A stretch of 5,301 bases of DNA from Bacillota bacterium (GTDB lineage: Bacteria > Bacillota > Clostridia > Tissierellales > Sedimentibacteraceae), in contig JARBUP010000210.1 in NCBI GenBank assembly GCA_029239575.1, forward strand, positions 1-5,301. Direction: 5' to 3'. Made by a program: the position numbers and the translations under genes. Positions 1 through 4,270 of the stretch are shown piece by piece (positions within the stretch are counted from its first letter, which is position 1; each line of letters starts with the position of its first letter). The notes beneath the pieces were generated by a model that ran no database searches, was not told where the DNA came from, and worked only from the letters and a program-made list of their open reading frames with translations.

Positions 1-20
1 AAAATATAAAAAACATAATT

Positions 21-50
21 TTGACATAAAGCTTTTGTATTATTTATTTA
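21..50 (+). promoter_or_regulatory. Candidate promoter of the DUF2680 gene
   Basis: A perfect -35 box TTGACA lies at 21-26. A -10-like TATTTA lies at 45-50, 18 bases further on. Transcription would begin near 57 and leave a leader of about 30 bases before the ATG at 86, with the ribosome binding site inside it. The -10 is a weak match and the region is AT-rich, so the assignment rests mainly on the -35 box and the position. Confidence 0.45.
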
Positions 51-85
51 AGAAAGAAATAAATAAAATAAATGGAGGAAATAAA

Positions 86-550
86 ATGACAAGATTAAAA
101 AAATTAATAGTTTTAGGAACAGCAGTATTAGCATTAGGTGCTACAACAATTACAGCTTTTGCATCAGCTGATTACCAAAATCCTGCTGAAATAATCGCTG
201 GATTAACAGGAAAAAGTGTTGATGAGATTGTAGAAATAAGAAGTACAACAGAAAAAACTTATGGAACAATAGCAAATGATGAAGGAAAACTTCAGGAATT
301 TAAAAATGAAATGTTAGAAAACAAAAAAGCTTTATTAGATCAAAGAGTAAAAGATGAAACTCTGACACAGGAAGAAGCAGATGATATTTATAATACCATT
401 AAAGAAAATCAAGTAAACTGTGACGGTTCAGGCAAAAGAATGGGAGCAGGATTTGGAAGAATGATGGGTAACGGAAACGGCCAGGGATTTGGTAGAGGAC
501 AATGTAATGGTTTTGGCAACGGATCTAATTTGAATTTACAATCTAATTAA
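86..550 (+). CDS. Secreted DUF2680-family (YckD-like) protein
   Basis: The protein has 154 residues when started at ATG 86, which has GGAGG at 74-78 seven bases upstream. An in-frame TTG at 35 lacks such a site and would spoil the signal peptide. Residues 1-28 form a signal peptide: basic MTRLKK, a hydrophobic core, then an AFA/ASA cleavage region. Residues 30-115 match the DUF2680 pattern as I know it: LTGKSVDEI, KTYGTIANDEGKL, LTQEEADDIY, and a short NCDGSG. The tail from about residue 115 is low-complexity and rich in Gly, Asn, Met and Arg, with a lone Cys at 140. The family's function is not known to me; a cell-envelope role, perhaps in metal binding, would be inference. It has its own promoter and terminator, so it is probably monocistronic. 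The family call comes from recalled motifs, not a search. Confidence 0.8.
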   Translation: MTRLKKLIVLGTAVLALGATTITAFASADYQNPAEIIAGLTGKSVDEIVEIRSTTEKTYGTIANDEGKLQEFKNEMLENKKALLDQRVKDETLTQEEADDIYNTIKENQVNCDGSGKRMGAGFGRMMGNGNGQGFGRGQCNGFGNGSNLNLQSN

Positions 551-559
551 TAAAACTAA

Positions 560-592
560 AAAATACAGGGCAACTTAATTGCCCTGTATTTT
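560..592. terminator. Bidirectional intrinsic terminator between convergent genes
   Basis: A perfect 14-bp stem pairs 560-573 with 579-592 around the 5-base loop CTTAA; the core is ACAGGGCAA/TTGCCCTGT. The outer A/T ends and the neighbouring T-rich DNA on each strand can supply the U tract in both directions. It begins 10 bases after the stop of the secreted-protein gene. Its right arm overlaps the stop codon of the opposite-strand regulator (591-593), so it can end both transcripts. Confidence 0.9.
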
Positions 593-1265
593 AAATTATT
601 TTTCTTAATGCTTTTTTATCCAGAACTTGCAAACCACCTCTAAAGAGTTTTACATACCCTTCATTTTCAAAATATTTAAGCATTCTTGAAACAACTTCTC
701 TTGCAGAACCTATGTATTTAGCTATTTGTTCATGTGTCATTTGTATTGAATCACTACTGTTTTTATTAACTTCATCAAGAATAAAAATTGCAAGTCTTTT
801 ATCAAAACTCATAAAAAGTATTTGTTGCATTGCCCACATAACATCAGAAAAACGTTCCGCTGTTGTTTGATTAGAAAAATTTTCTGCGTAAATATTATCT
901 TTGCAAATTTTCGCAAAAACAGATGAATTAATAATAAGTACTTCACTGTCTTGTTCTGCATCAATAAAAACATCAAATGTAATACTTTTTAAAATGCATG
1001 ATGCCGATAAAATACACACATCACCGCTTGTTAATCTGTAAAGAGTAATTTCTCTTCCATCTTCAGAAAGTATGTAAGTTCTAAGTTCACCGCTTTTTAT
1101 TAATAAAACTCCGACACAATCATTTTCACCACTATGAATATTATCGCTTTGTTTATAATTTACAATATTTGTATTATTTAAAATAAGATTTTGTTCTTGT
1201 AAATTTAGTTTATCCCAAAATGTTAATACTTCACCAATAAAATCTTTGTTTTTTCCTTCTAACAT
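591..1265 (-). CDS. Crp/Fnr-family transcriptional regulator
   Basis: This 224-residue protein has the usual length and layout of the family. Residues 15-125 form a cyclic-nucleotide-binding-like beta-barrel, with LIKSGELRTYILSEDGREI and LTSGDV. A long dimer helix covers about 135-165. A C-terminal winged helix-turn-helix covers about 175-224, with MTHEQIAKYIGSAREVVSRM as the HTH and the recognition helix at R189-E190...S193-R194. The consensus cAMP-pocket motif (GEL...RSA) is absent; in its place is VCILSASC with Cys 84 and Cys 90. There is no N-terminal Cys cluster like that of E. coli FNR. The effector is therefore not cAMP by sequence and is unknown; a thiol, redox or metalloid signal is inference. 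The start is ATG with AGAGG (1272-1276) six bases upstream. It is divergent from arsR, so it may control itself or the ars operon. Confidence 0.9.
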   Translation of the reverse strand: MLEGKNKDFIGEVLTFWDKLNLQEQNLILNNTNIVNYKQSDNIHSGENDCVGVLLIKSGELRTYILSEDGREITLYRLTSGDVCILSASCILKSITFDVFIDAEQDSEVLIINSSVFAKICKDNIYAENFSNQTTAERFSDVMWAMQQILFMSFDKRLAIFILDEVNKNSSDSIQMTHEQIAKYIGSAREVVSRMLKYFENEGYVKLFRGGLQVLDKKALRKII

Positions 1266-1280
1266 AGCTTACCTCTAATT

Positions 1281-1376
1281 ATTATATAATAAATACTATC
1301 TTTGATACAAGACTAACGTCTTTGTCTTTAGTGTATTTATTGTATCAGTGTGAAGAAGCCGATTTGCGGCTTGCAC
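1281..1376 (-). promoter_or_regulatory. Structured leader of the Crp/Fnr gene with competing stems
   Basis: This region would lie in the regulator's 5' untranslated RNA. In order along the minus strand it contains a hairpin AAGCCG-CAAAT-CGGCTT (1372-1356) that GTG/CAC can extend. TGATACAA (1347-1340) can pair with TTGTATCA (1310-1303). AATAAATAC (1341-1333) can pair with GTATTTATT (1296-1288). A hairpin with seven pairs and one bulge (1325-1307) competes for the same bases as the second helix. The two long helices interleave, so they form either a pseudoknot-like fold or two alternative folds. No known riboswitch class is recognised, and AT-rich DNA gives some such pairings by chance. Confidence 0.3.
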
Positions 1377-1404
1377 TTATGATATAACAAAAATTATATC
1401 ATAA
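1377..1404. promoter_or_regulatory. 28-bp palindrome, candidate regulator operator
   Basis: A perfect 11-bp inverted repeat, TTATGATATAA and TTATATCATAA, flanks the 6-base spacer CAAAAA. A two-fold site with a 6-base centre is the geometry of Crp/Fnr dimer sites. It overlaps the probable -10 of the Crp/Fnr gene, so autoregulation is a reasonable inference. It does not match the CRP (TGTGA) or FNR (TTGAT) half-site. Confidence 0.45.
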
Positions 1405-1421
1405 AATTCGAAGTAAATAAA
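1393..1421 (-). promoter_or_regulatory. Candidate extended -10 promoter of the Crp/Fnr gene
   Basis: On the minus strand, TGATATAAT (1401-1393) is a perfect extended -10. A weak -35, TTTATT, lies 17 bases upstream at 1421-1416. Transcription would begin near 1386 and give a leader of about 120 bases. An alternative pair, TTGTAT (1310-1305) and TATAAT (1286-1281) with an 18-base gap, would start transcription at about 1274, inside the ribosome binding site, and is less likely to drive translation. Confidence 0.45.
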
Positions 1422-1425
1422 CTGT

Positions 1426-1457
1426 AATTATTCGACGAATAATTTATGTAATACATA
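1426..1457. repeat. Two abutting perfect palindromes upstream of arsR
   Basis: AATTATTCG-A-CGAATAATT (1426-1444, 9-bp arms) is directly followed by TATGTA-A-TACATA (1445-1457, 6-bp arms). The second ends one base before the -35 box of the arsR promoter. Both have a single-base A centre. Their position suits activator or repressor sites at the arsR promoter; which protein binds is unknown. Confidence 0.4.
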
Positions 1458-1486
1458 TTGACAGTTATCTATATAATGAATATAAT
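1458..1486 (+). promoter_or_regulatory. Consensus promoter of the first ars operon
   Basis: TTGACA (1458-1463) and TATAAT (1481-1486) are both perfect and are separated by exactly 17 bases. Transcription would begin near 1493, leaving about 30 bases before the ATG at 1524. So strong a core promoter fits control by a repressor. Confidence 0.85.
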
Positions 1487-1498
1487 AGATATAGATAA
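1465..1498. promoter_or_regulatory. Candidate ArsR operator in the first ars promoter
   Basis: A perfect 10-bp inverted repeat, TTATCTATAT (1465-1474) and ATATAGATAA (1489-1498), lies around a 14-base centre that contains the -10 box. Bound repressor would cover the promoter spacer, the -10 and the transcription start. The inner block ATCTATATAAT recurs at the same place in the second ars promoter, which supports a common operator. Confidence 0.6.
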
Positions 1499-1523
1499 TT
1501 ATCAATATTCAACAGGAGATAAT

Positions 1524-1811
1524 ATGGAAAAAAATTATAAAGATTATGCTATGTTTATGAAAGCCTTGTCAGATGTAACAAGGGTGAAAATATTTGAAAT
1601 GCTTTCTGATGGGGAGTTATGTGCTTGCAAAATTTTAGAAGAGTTTCACATAACACAACCAACTTTATCTTATCATATGAAAATTCTATGTGAAAGTGGT
1701 TTAGTTGACTCAAGAAAAGATGGTGTTTGGATGAAATATACAATAAATGATTTTAACCTGAAAAAGTTGAAAAATTTTATTGATGCTATAGGTGTAAATA
1801 TTAAAAGTTAA
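1524..1811 (+). CDS. arsR: ArsR/SmtB-family metalloid-responsive repressor (first copy)
   Basis: The protein has 95 residues and is essentially one winged helix-turn-helix domain, the normal ArsR size. Residues 12-30 (MKALSDVTRVKIFEMLSDG) match the family's N-terminal helices. ELCACKIL carries Cys 33 and Cys 35 in the place of the arsenite-binding ELCVCDL motif. ITQPTLSYHMKIL (43-55) is the recognition region, with a further Cys 56, and a beta-wing (DGVWMKYTI) follows. The family releases DNA when As(III) or a related ion binds the cysteines. The third Cys of the E. coli plasmid ArsR site (two residues past the CxC) is Leu-side sequence here, so sensing may use two cysteines or borrow Cys 56. 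ATG 1524 is chosen because AGGAG (1514-1518) precedes it; the in-frame upstream ATGs lie within the promoter. The permease follows after 28 bases, so it is probably the first gene of an operon. Confidence 0.93.
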   Translation: MEKNYKDYAMFMKALSDVTRVKIFEMLSDGELCACKILEEFHITQPTLSYHMKILCESGLVDSRKDGVWMKYTINDFNLKKLKNFIDAIGVNIKS

Positions 1812-1839
1812 AATAATTAAAATTTTAGGGGGAATAAAA

Positions 1840-2844
1840 ATGTTTGTGTTTCAATGGATAAATACTCAACTGCTTAAAATGCAGTGGCTTTCAGATTTGA
1901 TTAAATTATTAGTTGAAAATGTATTTAAACTAAATGTTAATGAACGTGTTGGAGGAAGTGTTCACTTTTTTATATATGATGTAGTGAAAATATTTATTTT
2001 GTTATCAGTTTTAATATTTGCAATTTCTTATATTCAAAGTTATTTTCCGCCAGAAAAAACAAAGAAAATATTGGGCGGTTTTAAGGGAATTAAGGCAAAT
2101 TTATTAGGAGCTTTACTTGGTACGGTTACACCATTTTGCTCATGTTCATCCATACCGTTATTTATAGGATTTACAAGTGCTGGTTTACCTCTTGGAGTTA
2201 CATTTTCATTTTTAATATCATCACCTCTTGTTGACTTAGCATCTGTAATACTTTTAGCAAGCATATTTAATTGGAAAATAGCAATCACATATGTAATAGT
2301 AGGACTTTTGCTTGCAGTTACTGGTGGAACAATAATTAGTAAATTAAAACTTGAAGAATATGTAGAGCCCTATGTATATGGAAATAAATCTGTAGATATA
2401 GAACAAGAAGAACTTACTGTAAAAGAGAGAATAGAATTTTCAAAAGAACAAGTAATAGCAATAATTAAAAGAGTGTGGAAATATGTTCTAATAGGAGTAG
2501 GGATTGGTGCTGCAATACATAATTGGATTCCAGAATCAATAATATCGGCAGTTTTAGGCCAGGATAAATGGTATTCAGTATTAGTTGCTTCGTTTGTTGG
2601 GATACCAATGTATGCTGACATATTTGGAACTTTACCTATTGCTGAAGCTTTAGTTTTAAAAGGTGTAGGATTAGGTACAGTATTGTCATTTATGATGGGA
2701 GTGACGGCTCTTTCATTACCTTCATTGATAATGCTTAAACAAGTTGTTAAACCTAAATTGCTATCAATATTTTTTGGAATTGTTACAGCAGGAATTATAA
2801 TAATTGGATATTCTTTTAATGCTTTTGGTTACCTTTTTATTTAA
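1840..2844 (+). CDS. DUF318-family permease (ArsP-like metalloid exporter candidate)
   Basis: This 334-residue membrane protein belongs to the DUF318/UPF0718 permease family. Hydrophobic segments lie at about 44-66, 86-110, 116-142, 146-166, 213-231, 244-262, 268-295 and 304-326. A polar cytoplasmic-type loop (about 167-210) separates the two halves. The signature TPFCSCSSIPLFIGF (97-111) carries Cys 100 and Cys 102, followed by GLPLGVTFSFLISSPLVD. In the second half, GIPMYADIFGTLPIAEAL is a matching re-entrant-like motif. Some family members (ArsP) export trivalent organoarsenicals, and others have been linked to different metals. With ArsR in front, a metalloid substrate is likely, but which one cannot be read from sequence. 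The start ATG has AGGGGG at 1827-1832. A 74-base AT-rich gap with no terminator leads to the next gene. Confidence 0.88.
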   Translation: MFVFQWINTQLLKMQWLSDLIKLLVENVFKLNVNERVGGSVHFFIYDVVKIFILLSVLIFAISYIQSYFPPEKTKKILGGFKGIKANLLGALLGTVTPFCSCSSIPLFIGFTSAGLPLGVTFSFLISSPLVDLASVILLASIFNWKIAITYVIVGLLLAVTGGTIISKLKLEEYVEPYVYGNKSVDIEQEELTVKERIEFSKEQVIAIIKRVWKYVLIGVGIGAAIHNWIPESIISAVLGQDKWYSVLVASFVGIPMYADIFGTLPIAEALVLKGVGLGTVLSFMMGVTALSLPSLIMLKQVVKPKLLSIFFGIVTAGIIIIGYSFNAFGYLFI

Positions 2845-2918
2845 TTAAAGTAAATATGTAGTTTTTTAATATTTAAATATTTTAATATAACAAAAATAAA
2901 ATTATAAGGAGAAATAAT

Positions 2919-3158
2919 ATGATAATTAAAATTTTAGGTTCAGGATGTAAAAATTGTTTAACATTAAAGGAAAACACAGAAACAGCTTTAAAAGAAAAAG
3001 GAATTGAAGCAGAAGTTATAAAGGTAGAAAATATGAAAGACATAGTTAGCTATGGTGTTATGCAAACACCAGCATTAGTAATTGATGAAAAAGTAGTATC
3101 ATACGGAAAAGTATTAAAATCAGCAGAGATAATTAAGATTTTAGAAAAAATAATTTAA
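2919..3158 (+). CDS. Small thioredoxin-like redox-active disulfide protein
   Basis: This 79-residue protein has a minimal thioredoxin fold. It begins MIIKILGSGCKNC, with the CxxC active site at Cys 10 and Cys 13. The cis-proline motif is QTPALVID with Pro 51, and a C-terminal helix ends the chain. It matches the small 'redox-active disulfide protein 2' type, which is often encoded beside DUF318 permeases. It has no signal peptide, so it is cytosolic. It may reduce or pass thiols to the permease's CSC motif, or carry the metalloid; both are inference. AGGAG (2907-2911) lies seven bases before the ATG. It is probably co-transcribed with the genes on either side. Confidence 0.9.
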   Translation: MIIKILGSGCKNCLTLKENTETALKEKGIEAEVIKVENMKDIVSYGVMQTPALVIDEKVVSYGKVLKSAEIIKILEKII

Positions 3159-3206
3159 TTAAAATTATTGAGATTTATAAAACTCTATTATATAAAGGAG
3201 AATGGT

Positions 3207-3752
3207 ATGGAAAATAGTTGTAATGAATCTTCATGTTGTTCATGCAGTTCAGGATGCTGCGACTCAACTTCTGAAAGTAAAAAAACAAAAGTGAACATAG
3301 ACTTTTTATATCTTGATTTAACTGAATGTGAACGATGTATGGGAACGGATTTAATTCTCTATGAATCACTTTTAGATATTACAAAATTACTTGATGCAGC
3401 AGGAGTAGAATTAATAATTAATAAAATAAATGTAAATAGTGAGGCGCTTGCTATAAAATATAAATTTGTAAGCTCTCCAACTATTCGTATAAATGGTCGT
3501 GATATTCAAATGGAAGTAAAAGAAAATTCGTGCAAGTCTTGCGGAGATTTGTGTGGCGATGATGTTAACTGTAGAGTTTTTATATATCAAGGAAATGAAT
3601 ATGAAATTCCTCCAAAAGCTATGGTAATTGAAGGTATTTTAAAAGAAGTTTATGGTGTTAATCAGCAAAAAAATGAAGAACTTGAACTTGATTATATATT
3701 GCCTGAAAATTTAAAGAAATTTTATGATGCTATGAAATTAAAACAAATTTAA
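3207..3752 (+). CDS. Cysteine-rich DUF2703 protein
   Basis: The protein has 181 residues from ATG 3207, preceded by AAAGGAG (3194-3200). An upstream in-frame start at 3168 lacks a ribosome binding site. Residues 1-24 hold six cysteines in a metallothionein-like stretch (Cys 5, 10, 11, 13, 17, 18). Residues 29-150 match DUF2703: LDLTECERC with CxxC at 41/44, VSSPTIRINGRDI with a cis-proline-like Pro 91, then CKSCGDLC and a further Cys (109, 112, 116, 122), and Y-x-G-x-E-Y-x-x-P-P-K-A. The CxxC plus SSPT spacing suggests a thioredoxin-like fold. Twelve cysteines and the ars context point to binding or transfer of As(III) or a similar soft ion. No activity is known to me for the family. It closes the first operon; no clear terminator follows it. 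Confidence 0.85.
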   Translation: MENSCNESSCCSCSSGCCDSTSESKKTKVNIDFLYLDLTECERCMGTDLILYESLLDITKLLDAAGVELIINKINVNSEALAIKYKFVSSPTIRINGRDIQMEVKENSCKSCGDLCGDDVNCRVFIYQGNEYEIPPKAMVIEGILKEVYGVNQQKNEELELDYILPENLKKFYDAMKLKQI

Positions 3753-3790
3753 CTTTACAATAATTTTACAAATATTTTGCAAAAAACGCA

Positions 3791-3831
3791 TTGACAAATA
3801 TCTATATAATATTTATAATTTCTTTATAGAT
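3791..3831 (+). promoter_or_regulatory. Second ars promoter with ArsR-type operator
   Basis: TTGACA (3791-3796) and TATAAT (3814-3819) are perfect and 17 bases apart. ATCTATATAAT (3800-3810) sits in the spacer exactly as in the first ars promoter. ATCTATA (3800-3806) pairs as an inverted repeat with TATAGAT (3825-3831) around the -10. Transcription would begin near 3826. The shared block points to the same or cross-acting ArsR control. Confidence 0.8.
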
Positions 3832-3842
3832 GAATATTAATA

Positions 3843-3868
3843 TTAAAGGCCATGAAAATGGCTTTTAA
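3843..3868 (+). promoter_or_regulatory. Leader hairpin with GAAA loop, possible attenuator
   Basis: An 11-bp stem (3843-3853 with 3858-3868, one G-U pair) is capped by a GAAA tetraloop. Its core is GCCAT/ATGGC, and the four Ts after the core are part of the stem. It resembles a weak intrinsic terminator. Because it lies just downstream of the second promoter, it would act on that transcript as well as on read-through from the first operon. Real terminator strength is uncertain. Confidence 0.45.
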
Positions 3869-3871
3869 AAA

Positions 3872-3907
3872 CAAATGCATATGAGTATATAATCATATAC
3901 GCATTTG
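3872..3907 (+). promoter_or_regulatory. Second leader hairpin beside the arsR2 ribosome binding site
   Basis: CAAATGC (3872-3878) pairs with GCATTTG (3901-3907). Inside, either ATATGA pairs with TCATAT (3879-3884 with 3893-3898) or GTATAT pairs with ATATAC (3885-3890 with 3895-3900), but not both. The stem ends five bases before AGGAGG (3913-3918). It does not hide the ribosome binding site by direct pairing, but it could affect ribosome access or mRNA life. Confidence 0.4.
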
Positions 3908-3924
3908 CCAATAGGAGGTTAAAT

Positions 3925-4257
3925 TTGACTGATATTTTAAAAGCATTAGCAGATGAAACAAGACTTCGCATAATATCTCAAATGTTTAAAGGAGAAATGT
4001 GCGTATGTGAAATTGAAGAATGTTTAGGGCTTACACAATCTAATGTTTCAAGACATTTAAATGTACTTAAAAAAGCAGGAATTTTTGAAAGTTATAAAAC
4101 AGCACAATGGACATATTATAAAATCAGCGATGAATTTATTAAAAATAATGAGGATTTATATAAATACTTAATTATAAAAATAAAAGAATTGCCATTTTAT
4201 GAAAAGGATTCTGAAAATTTTAGTGGTTGTAAATTAAAAAATATGTGTGAAAATTAA
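3925..4257 (+). CDS. arsR: ArsR/SmtB-family metalloid-responsive repressor (second copy)
   Basis: The protein has 110 residues and starts at TTG, six bases after a perfect AGGAGG (3913-3918); no nearby ATG fits. Residues 4-23 (ILKALADETRLRIISQMFKG) and LTQSNVSRHLNVLKKAG (36-52) are classic ArsR helices. The arsenite-binding motif is EMCVCEI with Cys 26 and Cys 28, and a third Cys 33 lies close by. The C-terminal tail has Cys 102 and Cys 108 near the end (GCKLKNMC), which may form a second metal site or close over the first. It is clearly different in sequence from the other ArsR in this window. The exporter gene starts 13 bases after its stop, so the two form an operon that ArsR should repress until As(III) binds. 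The TTG start may keep repressor levels low relative to the pump. Confidence 0.94.
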   Translation: MTDILKALADETRLRIISQMFKGEMCVCEIEECLGLTQSNVSRHLNVLKKAGIFESYKTAQWTYYKISDEFIKNNEDLYKYLIIKIKELPFYEKDSENFSGCKLKNMCEN

Positions 4258-4270
4258 ATGGAGGATTATT

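Noticed and set aside
1555..1743. Minus-strand open frame inside the first arsR
   Set aside because: It lies wholly antisense to a clear ArsR gene, and its translation shows no family motif.
2040..2621. Two minus-strand open frames inside the permease gene
   Set aside because: They are antisense to a well-supported membrane protein, have low-quality protein sequence, and are explained by the codon pattern of the true gene.
2868..2881. 14-bp AT-only palindrome between the permease and the thioredoxin-like gene
   Set aside because: It has no GC in the stem, no loop and no following T tract. It is expected by chance in such AT-rich DNA and is not a terminator.
3753..3790. Possible terminator after the DUF2703 gene
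   Set aside because: No stable stem with a T tract is found here. The only terminator-like hairpin is further on, at 3843-3868, beyond the next promoter.
3768..3801. Direct repeat ACAAATAT before and inside the second ars promoter
   Set aside because: The repeat is only eight bases long in AT-rich sequence, and the first ars promoter has no matching pair.
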